Counted from the stretch's first letter, positions 50,101-62,898 are shown. The stretch is DNA of 64,000 nucleotides from Membranipora membranacea (GCA_914767715.1 OU612072.1:14880001-14944000); one strand, 5' to 3'. The notes: a model not told the origin generated them from the letters alone. Numbers and translations are program-made.

Positions 50101-53100
50101 GTTTAATTCCATGGGTATTATGGGTTTAGAAAACCGTTAGGCAGGATTCTCATGATAGATTGTTTTGCGTCGAGTGAACTCAATTGGAAAACAAATAATA
50201 ATTTATATGAAAACAAATAAAAAAATATAATAAAAATTGTAAAAAAAAGATTGACCTTCTTTTGAAATACCTTCTATGCATGATAGTGAGATAGTGGAGT
50301 CGGTTTATAAATTAATAATAACCATTGGCTACAGACGTTGAATTCCGTTGGAATCATAGGTTTAGGAGCAGTTGATCGAGCATTTTCATCATGGATTACA
50401 TTACCTCAAATCTACCAGAGTGAGGAAAAAATATGATCGAGTTTGATCCATTTTGACAGCTTTGGAGTTGCACCCCTCCGCTGACACGCCAACGTCGTGT
50501 CAATAGAGGCAAAATGGATTAAACTTGATCTAGAAAAACATGATGACTTTCTGTTGACATACCTTCTCATGTGGTAGCACTCGTTCTCAGGTTTGATCTC
50601 AGCTGTCTGAGAGAAGCACTCCAGAGCATCTGTATATCGCCCAGCATCAAAGTACGTCTGTCCTTGTAGGTAATATATAAACGCTAGCCTGTAAGTACAT
50701 AAATGAAACATATGACAGAAATAACTCTTATCGTTTAGGTGGGACTATACTAGGAAGTCTCTCAGGTGACTTTAACCACACCTACTTTAACCCACCCTCC
50801 CTGCTTTTTAGACATTTGACATAGTTGTCTGCTCATGATTTGTTTTCTGACTAACTTTGAATGCCTAGAAGGACATTCAGAGTGATTTTGTGATAAAACT
50901 TAGTATTAACCAGCCCTTAGACTTTGTCATGTTACTTCAAGCATAAAATCTAGCAGCTGCTAATTAAAAAAAATCTACATGTGGAATGATGACAATCAGA
51001 CAGATTTGATACAATTCAGTGCTATTGACTGTGTTAGACTGTATCCCCTCATAAGTTCGGGAAGATGTTACAATTGATTTTGTGATAAAACTTAATCTTT
51101 CTCAGTAATCTTGCAAGGATGTAGAGTGACTGTCCATTATTTGGGAAGATGTTACAATACATTTTGGCTTTTGCGGCAAACTTTAATCGTTTTCATTCAT
51201 TTTGCAATAAAGAAGATCGAAATAAGCAAGCAGTTATTTCAGCTGCTGTGATCAAGACTGATTTGTAAATTAATAGTCAGTCTACCTGTTGTAGTATATA
51301 TCAGTTTGAGTATCAAGTGTACAAGCTTTCTTATAATTCTGTATGGCTGACTTGAAGTCAGCTGTCATGAGGTAACATTCTGCTCTCTGTACATAAGGTA
51401 AAACACTCTCAGGTTTGAGGGTGATGATACGACTGAAGGCTCGAATAGCTGCTCCGTAGTCCTTAACTGCTTTACACCTCAGTCCATCATTATATCTGGA
51501 GAAAGAAACATAGCCCATGTCAACATGAAATGCAGCAATGTTCTTTAATCATTTCTGTCTTGAATACATTAATAACTATAATCACGTGACTGTTATTTGT
51601 AAATTTTCATACTTGAGTTATTCATGTAATAATAATACACAACATGTTGATTGTCGTTTCTTGTACATGAAGAAGACAACTTCCAATCTTCTAAACAAAC
51701 ATAGCAGCATTTAAATAATGTATGTAGCAATTTAACACCCTGTCCCTAAGGTCGATTTCAAATGCAGGAAAATTAAATGCAGCAGCCAGGGACCCTAGCT
51801 AACATATCATGATTATTTGTCATTTGTTATTTTAGTTGCACTTACAGAGCTCTGAGTTTATCAGTCATTATTTTGGCCAGTTCTGTTCTTGTATCAGAGG
51901 TGGTGGCGTCTTGTACAGCTCTACCTCTGGCGGCGTCCAAAGTCCACTCATCAACAGCAGTACTGAATATGGCATCAGATGTCGAGAAATCATCGAACCC
52001 AACAGTACCTTTTAGAACAAGAAAATATATAGTTTATAGTCAACGCATAGCCAACGTGTTGGTTCTGATTGGTGTGTGGGGGAGAACCAACCCACCCACT
52101 AATCAGAGCCAACACATTGGCTAGTCAACACAGAGACTTTAATTTGCAGACATTTTTTTATAAAAAGCCTCTGTCAGTGCTCAAATCCAAAGACTAAGAA
52201 AATTATAGGTAACTAGTTCAATATTACCTCAAAAAAGAAGAGTCGCATATGTAGCTATTTCTACACGTTCTAGAAGGATGAGCAGGAAAGGGGTGCCACT
52301 CGGGTAAAGCCAACAAACAGCTTCATAATGGCATTCCCCAAATTCCCAGGCCATGATGACCAAGAAAACTTAAGCCTCAAATGGCCAGCTATATTCCTAT
52401 GTGCAGTGGTGTGCATTTAGTGATTTAGATTATTTTCTAATTTGGAGTATCTCCCCCTTTGTCTGTTAACTTTCCAGTTGAAAGTAAGCTACTCAAAGTA
52501 CATGCAGAGTCTCATTTTTGATCTGATATGTTTTGTACAGCTAAAATGCTTACCTTGAGTGTGGGGCCTGCCACCCACTGTCCCTTGAGTCTGTGGTCTA
52601 TCGTCCAGGTTATTGTTAGCATTCTACAAGTAAAAAAAACAAGATCGCCAGTTGAATATAATCTGACAATCCAACGCTTTGTAAGGAGTTTAGCAGATGT
52701 TAGTGAACTGTATTTCCAAACCTCACTACCTTCATAAACTACTTCCAAGTGGGTGGATTCAGTTTTAATAAGTGTGAGCAAATTGTACCAATATTTAGCT
52801 CTTGCCCAAATTTAAATGTTTGGACAAACTGCTGTTTAGCCTGTTGCCACATTTAGCGCTCATGTCTAAGGCATAACATGTATTTTTAATCAAAATCTTT
52901 TGCAATTTTTTACATTTATTTTACTGAGAGAAAATTACTAAATAGAATGTTCTTTAGTAGACCATATTCTCCAAGAAATACTGAGAGTGAAAAAAAGCCT
53001 GTACATATCAGCCCCCTAAAGTAAAGTTTTTGGCTACGGACTGTACGGAAATTGCATGAGAACAACTAACAATAAATCGGCGGACTTTCGATCTTACACA

Positions 53101-55865
53101 ATCTCACATACCTCATTATATTCATCATCAAGTGCCTGTCTCTCATCCACTGTACTCAGTGACATCACAGAGGCTTTGGGCTTACTCACTGCAGGGATCA
53201 TCTGTACACCTAATAATGACAGATTCGATAATAGTTAATAATACTGAATTAGAAATATTAAAAGATTCGATAATGAAAATGTGGTTAGAATAAAAATCTA
53301 ACAATAAAAGTATGGTGTAAAAATCTTATAATGTATGGTAATGGTATGTATGGCAATTAGCTAGTTTGAAGCTAGCATTAATTGCAGCCCTATATGGGCT
53401 GGCATGATTGCTAAATCACTCAGTCAGAAGACATTATTGTCTCTCATCAAGATGGGCCAAGCTTCCAGAGATGATTGGGTAGGTCTTACAACACAGACAC
53501 CACAGCACAATGTACAATTGTTGTGCTCTATTCTTTTTATCTGCATACATCTAACTTTATTTTTTAGAGTATCATCTAGATAAAGTTTTATCCGATTTGA
53601 CTGCATCTTGGGTAACTCCTAATCTACTGGTTAGTCCTCAGCTTTGGCACTTTAGGGGGAGCAACTCAATTGCAGGCAAGTTGGAGCGACCTCATCTACT
53701 GATGGTCTGGCCTCTATTGGGACAAAATCAAATCAATAAACTCAATGATCAATATTGATAGATGTATCTAGTAATTGTCTTCCTCTGGTATGTAGAGTTT
53801 CGTCATGGATACATTTCACATAGTTGGTCAGTTTTAACACTAACGTGGTTCGCAGTTAGGAGTTCACAACTTAAGCAGGAACTTCTTACAATGAATTATA
53901 TTGTTAAGCGTGACACAAGACATTTTCTCGGGACTGAGAATTACCAAGACAAATTTTGCAACCTCTCTAATGCAGATTTTCTTACCAGACATATCCCCGA
54001 TGTCCTGATCACCCAGTCCATCTATAGTGACGTCTGTGAGAACTGATTCTGGTCTCTCGTCAGTCTGTCCTTGACCTGGAGGCGGAGCTGCAGCTTGACC
54101 TTCACCTTCGCCATCTTCACCTTCATCCTCATCTTCTGTCTCCTCATCATAAAACAGCATTCCAGGCTACAATAAGGAGAAAGATTTAAATTGAATATAC
54201 CTGACCAGGTCTGTTTGGATCAGAACCATAAATACTGTGTGCTTGCACGCAGTATAAAAACCACCCTCTGCCTCTTCAAAAAAAGAGTAGCCGGCTATGA
54301 CGGGCAAGGTTATCTACCCAGCACAAGCTACCTGCACCTAAAGGGATCCGTTAAATAGGACGATCAAATAGAACCTAGTGCATGGAGAGTCGTGTGTATT
54401 CTCTTAGCATGCAGAAAGGCAATCACAGGTTAGGTTCATTACAAAATTACACTATAATCTAGCTGACGAATTTGACTTCTGGGATGTCTGCAGTGCTCAT
54501 TATTAGCAATGTACTCAATAAATAATTAGTAGAGAGACAATTTACAGATTCTATAAATCATAGAGTCAACACAAATTAATTAATTAATTTAATTTCTCAG
54601 ACAGGCATTGTCCCAAACTCTCTGGTGAAGATTATAAGGTTATTTACCTGAACTTCATAGTCATTCACGATGGTGGCATAGAACTGGTGAATATTCACAG
54701 GCTTTGTTGGTGGTGTGTATATAAAGCTTCTCGCTCTTTCTGTAGCATCAATCCTGAAATTTGGCAAAAATAATAAGCTTATTCGCTGGTTAATACACGT
54801 CCAAGATAATAAATCAATAAATGATTTATAGGCATTTATTGAAGGAGAGGCACTCAATAAAACCTGATCGTGATAAAACCTGCTTGAGTTAATTTTGGAC
54901 CCCTAAATAATAGCACGCCTAACAAGTGGCTAACAGATTTAATTCTAGGCGTCAAGGTTATGATAACAGGACAGCAGCAAAGAAGTCAAGGTCACCAGCC
55001 ATTACTCAAAAACAAACATGGTAAAATTGTGATTAATGTGTTTATTTGAATCGCTGTTGTAAAGCTGTTTTCATCAGACTTGGTCGCCTCTATTATTTGC
55101 TAAAAATTATTTTTAGTGCCATTTCATTCGTCTGAATGCACGCCTAGTAAATAATGTGGTCGCCTTGACAACAGACGCCTATTGACAGGCGAATAAGCTA
55201 AATGTATATTTTAGCAGACAACCACAAGTAGTACAATAGATATGTGCTCCTCATTTTGATTGTTGAGGTACAAAGTTCATTCATTGTTATATCCATTACC
55301 ATTCATTTCAACCGATGTCGTATAAAATAACATTTCAATTTAATACAAAATTAAAGATAATGAAACTATTAGACATCAAACAGAACTGGTGTATTTTGGT
55401 AGTAACATAAACTCCCTCGCTTGAATTTATAAATAGATCGAGTCATACTTAATTTTATGTGCTATAATTGATGCCGAAATATTAGTATCTCACAATGTGA
55501 TCCTTTTAGAATCCCAAGAGAGAGTTCGACCTCATGCATTTGAAGTGGCATGCATTGCTAGAATGTTTATATGATCCTAATAGTTGACATACTACCAACC
55601 TGGAAGCGATCTCATCGGGTTCTGAGGAGAATCTGGTCCGCCTGGACCCTGCAGAACTCTGTGCGCCAGCCGAGCGGAGTATACTTCTAGGTTTGGTACT
55701 GCTTGCTGATCTGACAACAGGTGGACCATCAGCAGCTAGCCCTGTGGCAGGGGCAGCAAGAGTTACATCCTGACGATATGATGTGTCAGACTGTACTACG
55801 GGATCAGAAGACAAAGTTTCTTCACCTATATCATTGTCTATTAAAGGATTAGGTGCCTCAGCCAT
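44194..55865 (-). CDS. TTC16: Tetratricopeptide repeat protein 16 orthologue (16 exons)
   Basis: Sixteen minus-strand exons join with GT-AG junctions and unbroken phase: 55865-55600, 54753-54648, 54166-53986, 53209-53112, 52623-52554, 52008-51846, 51495-51286, 50688-50563, 49898-49769, 49101-48887, 48480-48321, 47854-47767, 47206-46962, 46560-46355, 45772-45664 and 44352-44194. The product is 843 residues, close to the vertebrate length. Residues 1-290 are low-complexity and partly acidic (DEETEDEDEGEDGEGEG). About 295-720 are TPR helices. Signature stretches match TTC16: QRQLLLTYNDFAIQC, LNKALKGEQREKGLYVNRGD and DCFFRTGDYQFALADYHQAL. The tail is basic. TPR arrays are protein-binding scaffolds; TTC16 is poorly characterised and associated with ciliated cells and testis. 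The start is the first ATG of exon 1 (MAEAPNPL). A possible polyadenylation signal on this strand lies at 43906-43911. Confidence 0.93.
44815..44880. mobile_element. Foldback element in TTC16 intron 15 (family with 52048-52123)
   Basis: An inverted repeat pairs TAGCCAATGTGTTGGCTCTG with CAGAGCCAACACATCAGCTA around a short unpaired centre. The same arms occur at 52048-52123, so this is a dispersed short family rather than a unique hairpin. Confidence 0.8.
47228..47408. mobile_element. MITE-like element with long inverted ends in TTC16 intron 12
   Basis: The left arm AAAGACTACCC and then GCATGTTATAGTCAGGC are matched by GCCTGACTATAACATGC and then GGGTAGTCTTT on the right. The arms extend imperfectly for about 50 bases around a centre of about 80 bases. 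No coding capacity or clear target duplication is visible. Confidence 0.8.
48760..48778 (-). repeat. Duplicate of the TTC16 exon-10 splice-donor sequence
   Basis: ccttacctgatattatgga occurs at 48760-48778 and again at 48881-48899, where it is the real exon 10 end plus donor. The extra copy is 121 bases into intron 10 and includes an intact CAG|GTAAGG donor. Confidence 0.8.
49327..49364. repeat. Inverted repeat in TTC16 intron 9
   Basis: ACCAAGGAGTTA and TAACTCCTTGGT form a perfect 12-bp stem with a 14-base loop. Confidence 0.75.
50435..50530. mobile_element. Inverted-repeat element in TTC16 intron 8
   Basis: The arms GATCGAGTTTGATCC-ATTTTG and CAAAAT-GGATTAAACTTGATC pair at 19 of 21 positions around about 54 bases. 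It resembles a small MITE; no second copy was seen in the window. Confidence 0.65.
52048..52123. mobile_element. Foldback element in TTC16 intron 5 (family with 44815-44880)
   Basis: TAGCCAACGTGTTGGTTCTG pairs with CAGAGCCAACACATTGGCTA at the other end. It shares its arms with the intron-15 copy, but the centre differs. Confidence 0.8.
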
Positions 55866-56399
55866 GATTCCAGCTATTGGTTTGTATTACATTGTGTTCT
55901 TTGTTCAGTATAGTAAAAATATCCCTTGTCACAGTTTGTTGTCTACAAACAAATTGAACACAGTATTGCAATGTGCCTAGAAGTTGTAACAACTGAGATT
56001 TTTGAGGATAATGCAATAAGAAAAGCAATAGGGCAGGACCAGGGTGACATACCATCACCACATATATTATCTTATCTTGGAACAATAGGAAGAGGCAGTT
56101 CAAACCGAGTACTCTGCCTGCACATATTCAATGATTCTTAATTTTGGTGACAAAACAGATAGAACAATCTCTCATTCTCTACTGAGTAGCGATGTAAAAC
56201 TGTCACAAATATCCACATGACAGACAATCAAATCTACAGGGGTATACAACAGCCTGATGAATCAACAGAGCAAATTAGTCTTCTAGCTGTGGTAGTTGAT
56301 GGGACAATAGGACCTAGGCCAGAAAGGTTTCGAATCATAGTATTTTAATTGAACGGTGCAACATCTAATCCAACCATAGCTGAGACTAGCCTGTCTTTT

Positions 56400-56607
56400 T
56401 TTCGTACCGAGTAATGCTCAACTTCAATTTCTGAAGACTTCGAGCATGTGCCAGTCCGCATCCGTTAATTGTTCCAGGTCGGCTAGGGTGAATGGCCCGC
56501 GACAGCCAAGTCAGGTAATACTAGACAAACAGTGCTCCCGGTGGGGCTCGAACCCAGGACCATTTGATCCTAAGTCACACACCTCTAGCACTGAGCTATC
56601 CCTGAAC
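56400..56607 (-). mobile_element. tRNA-derived SINE (head at 56531-56607)
   Basis: On the minus strand the head reads GGGATAGCTCAGTGCTAGAGG (positions 56602-56582, A-box region), then a B box GGTTCGAGCCC and GGGAGCACT. The acceptor arms do not pair, so it is not a working tRNA gene. The body probably runs to about 56400. Confidence 0.65.
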
Positions 56608-56609
56608 CC

Positions 56610-56644
56610 TTGACAAGCTTTTTTGTGATAACCAAGCTTGTCAA
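56610..56644. repeat. 11-bp-stem palindrome TTGACAAGCTT / AAGCTTGTCAA
   Basis: It directly abuts the SINE head. The right arm with its continuation (aagcttgtcaa-acaggcta) also occurs near 26558-26578 and, weaker, near 23418, suggesting a small repeat family. Confidence 0.65.
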
Positions 56645-57563
56645 GACAGGCTAAGCTGAGACTGGCACAGGGTACTCCCAGTAGAGTAGTGCAAAATTTT
56701 GGTTGAACTTTTGATTACTTACTAGCTACAAAATTAGCATCACAAGAATAACCCTGCCTGAGCATGAAATGCATTATATATATGATGGAGCCATTGATAT
56801 TTCAATGCTTATTGATATTTTTCTATGAATATCATGATTAATAACAGATAGAATCACCAGAGAGAGCCTATAGTATCACAGTATGGTATACTCACAACAA
56901 TGTCTGAAGTGTTGTAGTCAGTTGGAAAGAGAAGTAATACTATGTTACACCCAGGGTCTATAAAACTCTCAGCAAATAAAGTGTGAACCTCTGTGTAACT
57001 CTAACTGTACCTTACTCTTTGTTGCAAGAATTTATCAGTGTGTGTAAACCAGATTGATAAGGGTATGCATGCAGTGAGATTGAGCAAAACTTCCCCATTT
57101 TTGTTTACCCAATTACTATGGTGTTGCACATGCGTAATGGGCAACATTATTTATTAATGCCTCCTTATAAAAGAGCAACTTGTGTCAAGGTCATTCATTT
57201 GCAGGCATTCTCACTTTGCAGCAGGAGCTCAGAAGAAGAAGAAATTGACTTTGGGAGACATAAGAATTTACAGCTAAATCATGATTTCTGTAAGAAAGCT
57301 AGCCTTCCAGTCATTGCAATCTTATTGTAAGCTTAGTTGCTTCAGAAATTTTTCTGCATCTTCCACTGCTCTTTTACAGGTTAGCTTTATTTATGGGTAA
57401 CATTCAGTATTCCAACTATCTAACCTAACAATAAAAATTAAATACAAAATTAATCAAATAATAAATTAGCAATAACACACTCTTGCAATTGAATTAATTA
57501 TTTATTTTACTGATATAATATGCTGCTTGTTTGTGGCTGTATTGAAACCCCTTATGGTTTGAT

Positions 57564-57601
57564 CAATGAACTAAACCTCGGGTCGGGGGTTTAGTTCATT
57601 G
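57564..57601. repeat. 14-bp-stem hairpin CAATGAACTAAACC
   Basis: CAATGAACTAAACC and GGTTTAGTTCATTG form a perfect stem with a 10-base GC-rich loop (tcgggtcggg). Confidence 0.85.
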
Positions 57602-57876
57602 GTTTGATTGGAGGACTGGAGTTGGTAGGCCTAAGAGGACGGAACCCCTCGGCCTCTTTCTATTCTAGTCAAACTCCTTGCTTCACTCACTGCTCACTAA
57701 AATGATGATCCTTTTACTCTAGTTGGGCTTTCTTCTTCCCTCATTGACTGAGTGAGTGATGAGCTGTGAAAGCAACTGCAAAGGTAGTTCTGTGTGAAGC
57801 CTTCCTAAAATATACTGAAATGCCAAAACCACATAGGCCTACATAATCGCTATATACATATGACATGTGGCTTATG

Positions 57877-58079
57877 CAGGGGGGTCTTTCAATTTGAATG
57901 AACGATGCTTTACTAAAGCAAGTGATTACTATCACATCGCTCAAAATTATCACTCACTTGGCCTTTGATGAGACAAAATTGCTCCCAAATCGCTCCATCA
58001 ATAGCTAACTGAGTGATTCGAAAGCGAGTGTCTACCGGATTGCGATTTTGGCTGTTTCTAAATGAAAGACCCCCCCCCA
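57877..58079. mobile_element. MITE-like element with G-rich inverted ends
   Basis: The left end CAGGGGGGTCTTTCA and the right end TGAAAGACCCCCCCCC form an inverted repeat extending into AATTTGAA / TTCTAAAT. The element is about 200 bases with no coding capacity. Confidence 0.7.
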
Positions 58080-60819
58080 GGATTAATAAATAGAATATTT
58101 AATTAATTAAATATTGCATTTTGGCTCACTCCTGAGTCTCACAGTCCCCATAATCTCTGCATCCTATTCCCATCTTATAATGTGATGTGTTTATAACATT
58201 CTTTATCAGTAGTTAATGATAATGTCTTGCATTGTAATCTTACAACTAATCTGCAGTAGTGACCTTCTACTGAATCCTTTTTCGGACATTTTATCTCCCC
58301 CCCTCCATTATTTCTGGACGGGCAGGCAGAGGTGTTGCAACAGCTTGGCTGTTGTTGATCTGGGCCCAGTTTCAATCAGAATTAATAAGCTGTTCATTTG
58401 CTAGTGAAGTCAAGTAATATAGTAAAAAAAATTGATATTTTTCAATCCATGGCGATGCCATGTTTTAGAATGTTTCCTAGTAAATTCTCACTTAATTATA
58501 TAATTAGTTCATCTAACAATACAACCATACCATAGATATCCAAAGGCCAACAGAATTTGTGTCATTTTTGTATAGCCTAGTCTTGCTGGAAAAAACCCCT
58601 TTTGATGGCGAATAGTTTAATTATGGATATTTTGTTTTCAAGGTGCCTTGACTAACAATTGTGCAGACCAAAATTGTTAAAAGACTTTGGCACTGCATAT
58701 CAGTTTCTGAAAAGATACTTTGGCACAGGGTAGGCCTATCAGTTTTCCCCGGCATATTGCATAACAGAATGCCATACAAATCCAATTTGAGTTTTAAAAC
58801 TAATAGCGTGTATGGTAAATGAAGCCCTATGAATAAAAGCTCAGGTTTCATTAAGCACGATGCATGGATCCAGCCTAAATAACATTCAGTTTTTGCTAGC
58901 ATCCTGGTAATTTGGTTATTGCTAAAGAATGGTCGGAGGGGTGGAGCGGTAATTTAGCAATTTTCAAATGCACCATGCATTGTACTAACCAGTAAAACAT
59001 GCGGCAAATTTCAGAAGGCTGATAATTACCCCCAAACAACAAACTGCTTCACTTATTTCATGTGTCCTGTGTTTCCTTAAAAGTTCCCCATGAGTTGGCA
59101 AATTTTGTATTTTGTAATCATTGATTAGCTTTGTTGATACAACTACAGGAAATTGCGATACTTGAACTGTAACAAGGAAAATGTTGTAAGTTGGAGATGA
59201 AAAATATGTAATCTTTCAATTGCAACATTGCAATGAGTGCTGCTTACTTTTAGCGCCAAAATAAAAAGAAAATTCAACCTCTTTACAATGAAAGAACAAA
59301 AATATATGGTTTAGCACTGCTTTTGTTTGGTTTTTTGCAAGCAATTGTTATTTCTGTTGCAACAAAAAATCTTATAATTTTTGTCGGTTGAATGACTGAT
59401 TGAAAATTATCATGAGCCAATAAAGGTGAATAATGTCAAAAACTGCTGATCATTCTTAGAAAGATTAAACCATTAATCATCAGCCAAACAATGGCATCAC
59501 TTCAACCATTAAAACAGCCCACTCATAGATTGTCATAGTGTGACTGGGCAGAATTTGATTTACAAGGAAGCTGCTTATCAGGGGCTACTGAAACCTAGCT
59601 GTAATTTATTTTGTAATGATGTTTTTGTTATCAGACCCTGCATTGGCGCAAACAATCGGCTGGTTAACTGATTAGAACAAGGAAACAAAAACACTTTAAT
59701 TGCATCATTTGCTTGTAATGCTGGGGATTTTGTTAGTAGCTGACATTTATTGAGTTGTTTCTCAGATAAAGCACAGTGTCTTGCACTTAATACCATTCAC
59801 ACCTACTTTAGAAAACACAGATAGCGTTTGATCATAAGAAGGAAAACAAATTGTTTATGGGGAATGAGGAACTGTTTCTGTCATGTTTGCCTAATAGCTC
59901 AGCATATAACTTTTACCCTACAGTAGGAAGGTAGCATAGGAGGAAAGGTTTGCCATTTCGTGGTGAGCTTCAATAGTGAGAATTATTTCTCACCATCATT
60001 TAACCAGCCTAAGAACTTACCTCAGTAGGCCTGCTTAACCTCGATACTCAGCCTTAGTATAGAATCCCAACTAAAACTTCTTGCAAGCTCTTGCAAAACT
60101 TGCTAAACTGAGCTCTAGCTCACTATATATAACCACTGTACATCAGATGTCTTCCATTCCTTTTCATGTCTCTTCCCTATTTATTCCGCAGCTGCTAACT
60201 TTCCGGGGATAATCTTACTTAAAGTTATGCTGTGTCGCACACCAATACCAGACAATCAGAGATTGATTCACCATTTTATGGTCAAGTTGGTCATTTAATT
60301 CTGACAACAGACATCCTAGAGGAGTAGATATTATTTGCAGGGTTTGGGTTTCGTTAAACGAGTCATGATGTTGACTTAGTGTTGTCAGCGCTCCACGATA
60401 TCAAGTAGTGTCTTGTATATTGTAAAGAGCATGCATAAACGTAAGCTAATAAGAAATTTCACTATCCCACGCATGTGCGAAACGGTGAACTTTTCCACCT
60501 GAAAATACTTTTCTCCGACAGGGTAATAGCTGTAGTCAAGGCTTTATTTGCTTCTATATGTGTTATGCCATGAAACAGTACAGATAAAAACAAATCAATT
60601 TCTAGTTAGTGTATATTGTTTCTGCAAAAAAGATGATTTTGTGCCTGTCTGATCATTCAATGACCACTTTTTCCCAACTTAGTTTGCAAGTAGCTATTCA
60701 TAAATGTTGAGAACATGCTGATTTTGGTAAATGTATCTGTGTAGTCATTCTATTACTATTGCGGATTTTGAGGTTAGATCTTGTCGAGCATTCTATCATG
60801 GTTTTATTTTGTCTCGCAG

Positions 60820-62898
60820 GTCGGAGACAAACTACCATCCGTTAGTGTGAACGAGAACTCTCCCGGGGAGAGCGTCAATGTAGCTGACCTTTTCAAGGGC
60901 AAGAAGGGAATCCTCTTTGCCGTACCAGGTGCCTTCACTCCTGGATGTTCCAAGGTACGTGTATTTTTGTCAAGCTATACTTTCTTTTTTTGTCATTCAC
61001 TATCCAAAAGAACATAGGGTTTTTTCTCCAAGATAACGGTCTAATTTTATGAGCATGTCAATAGAAGCTAGCAAATATGGAAATAACATGAGCATTAAGA
61101 CTTCATTTGACTTTGCTTTAGACCCCCTAGTTCTTTCATCACAGGCAATGATAAGAAAATCATATCTTCCCGGATTGAGCGTAAAATGTGCAGTATTCCA
61201 GATAAGCAGGCGATTAATCAACATCAAAGTGATGATTGATATTGATATTAGCCTTTTGACGACGTTATGTTTCCATGAAAAGTTTGATGCCTTCCTCGTG
61301 CCAAAAAGATAAATTATGGACTTTCCAACTATCAACCACAAATATCTCCCCTGATGATTCAAGTCGGAAATAAATCTGACTTAAGCAACTATGTCGCAAA
61401 ATCACTAATTCATTCATACGAGGAGAAAAGCTAAAAAACGCAAAGACATGAGCATTATCAAAGGTCATGTGACAGCGCTAGTGCAGCCTTCAGCCCTCTA
61501 TATATCCATAACTCCCTAATTATGCCACCTGAATGAGTGGCTATTGTTATTCTTAGGAGTTGTCCTTTCTTCGTCAGGGGAAAGACAACTCCCCTGTATA
61601 ATGTTAAACAATTCTGAATAAATCAATTTCAACTTGTAAAATTCGACATCACAGCCTAATTAATACATAATAAGATATTTGATTGGGTGATCCAACAACT
61701 ATAAATTAACTTGTTATAACTAAAATACATCTTGGAAAACATTAGAGAGGATCGATTGTCGATGACAATTAATGTATTATCATTATTATTATATTTCCAT
61801 TTGTAGACACATTTACCCGGTTACCTAGAGAAGGCCGGTGCTCTTACCAGCGCCGGGGCGGCTGTGATAGCCTGTATATCTGTTAATGATGCCTTTGTCA
61901 TGTCTGAGTGGGGAAAGGCTAACGGAGCCGACGGCAAAGTCAGGATGTTAGCTGATGTCAACGCTGAATTTACCAAGGTGAGGCCTGGAAATGTAAATTT
62001 AAATCTCTTTTTATAAGCAGCTCTCCAGCTGTCTTTACAGAATGTGAAACATATTATGTATACACATGAAATTCAACTTAGCGCACACCTGTACAAGGTA
62101 GGAGTCAGCAAGCTAGGTTGTGACTGGGTTTCGAACCAGCAACCCTTAGGTTGTCTAGCTTGCATCTCAACCACTCGGGCTTGGGCTTGGCTTACCTTAA
62201 GACATTTAGTATATATTCAAAGTGTAAGGATATATTGCTATAATCAACTGAAGCACACTGTCTGCTTTGAAGCCAAAATATCAAAGCCAAAGATATCAAT
62301 TCTAAGAACTATCCCATAAAATTGCCATAATTTTTAAATATCTGCCTCAATGCCTAAAATGATCGATTCCATGTACTCTCACATATGTGTCCTGCAACAA
62401 CATTTGGCATAAGTTCTAAATTCATTTACCAGCTTGACTACCCCTTGTGAAGCAGGTGGTTGATTTATTACAGCGTTACGACTACTAGTAGTGTATTAGT
62501 ATAGATGTGATGTTCTAAATTTATCTGATAAAGAGGAAAACACTTCGTTGATTGTTGATTGATAAGATTGCACTTGTTATCATTCTGTTTATAAACAGTG
62601 ATATGGTACATTACCTTCCTGATATCTATCTAAGTTGTTCCTTTTCTTTTTCGGCTTGCTATCATTCAAAACCGGTTATATGGTACTTTGTCTGCCTTTC
62701 CATCAAAGTTGTTCCTTTTCTTTTCTGTAGGCTTGTGGCCTGACTAAGGATATCCCACCTCTAGGAGGCGTCCGATCCGTCAGATACTCCATGATTATCG
62801 ATGACGGTGTAGTCAAAGCTCTTAACGTCGAGCCTGATGGTACCGGCCTCAGCTGCAGTCTCGCTGAGAACATCGTCGACCAGATGGCTAAGTTGTAA
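60820..62898 (+). CDS. PRDX5: Peroxiredoxin-5 (last three coding exons)
   Basis: Exons are 60820-60954, 61807-61977 and 62731-62898, all phase 0 with GT-AG junctions, giving 157 residues from VGDKLPSV to the stop. This covers essentially the whole mature atypical 2-Cys peroxiredoxin, which reduces peroxides with thioredoxin in mitochondria, peroxisomes and cytosol. The peroxidatic cysteine is in GAFTPGCSK, the middle cysteine in VIACISVNDAF, and the resolving cysteine in GTGLSCSLAENI. EPDGTG and the SVNDAFV block are also typical. The first coding exon, with the start codon and any mitochondrial presequence, should lie upstream, but I could not identify it. Intron 2 holds a tRNA-like SINE head. 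The gene is divergent from TTC16. Confidence 0.95.
62117..62195 (-). mobile_element. tRNA-like SINE head in PRDX5 intron 2
   Basis: On the minus strand an A-box-like CCGAGTGGTTGAGATGCAAG is followed by CTGGTTCGAAACCC with a perfect B box (GGTTCGAAACC, 62137-62127). It resembles a Ser/Leu-type tRNA head but lacks a paired acceptor stem, so it is a SINE or tRNA relic. Confidence 0.6.

Larger units (their letters stand above)
55866..60819. other. Intergenic region between divergent TTC16 and PRDX5
   Basis: This should contain the promoters of both genes and the unseen first exon of PRDX5. Beyond the SINE and the inverted-repeat elements annotated separately, no coding feature is supported. A strong minus-strand donor (GAG|GTAAGTTC) at 60021-60013 could end a TTC16 5' untranslated exon, but this is speculative. 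Confidence 0.55.

Noticed and set aside
56531-56607. Possible functional tRNA gene (minus strand)
   Set aside because: A and B boxes are present, but the acceptor arms do not pair and the anticodon arm is irregular; a SINE head fits better.
57118-57330. ORF containing CVK followed by GT as a candidate PRDX5 first exon
   Set aside because: The would-be donor (AAG|GTCATT) is poor, the ORF continues past it, and the N-terminal sequence shows no presequence character. Not enough to call.
60013-60060. Strong minus-strand donor GAG|GTAAGTTC as the end of a TTC16 5' untranslated exon
   Set aside because: Plausible, but there is no evidence beyond the donor sequence itself.
62117-62195. Possible functional tRNA gene in PRDX5 intron 2
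   Set aside because: The B box is perfect, but no paired acceptor stem is visible.
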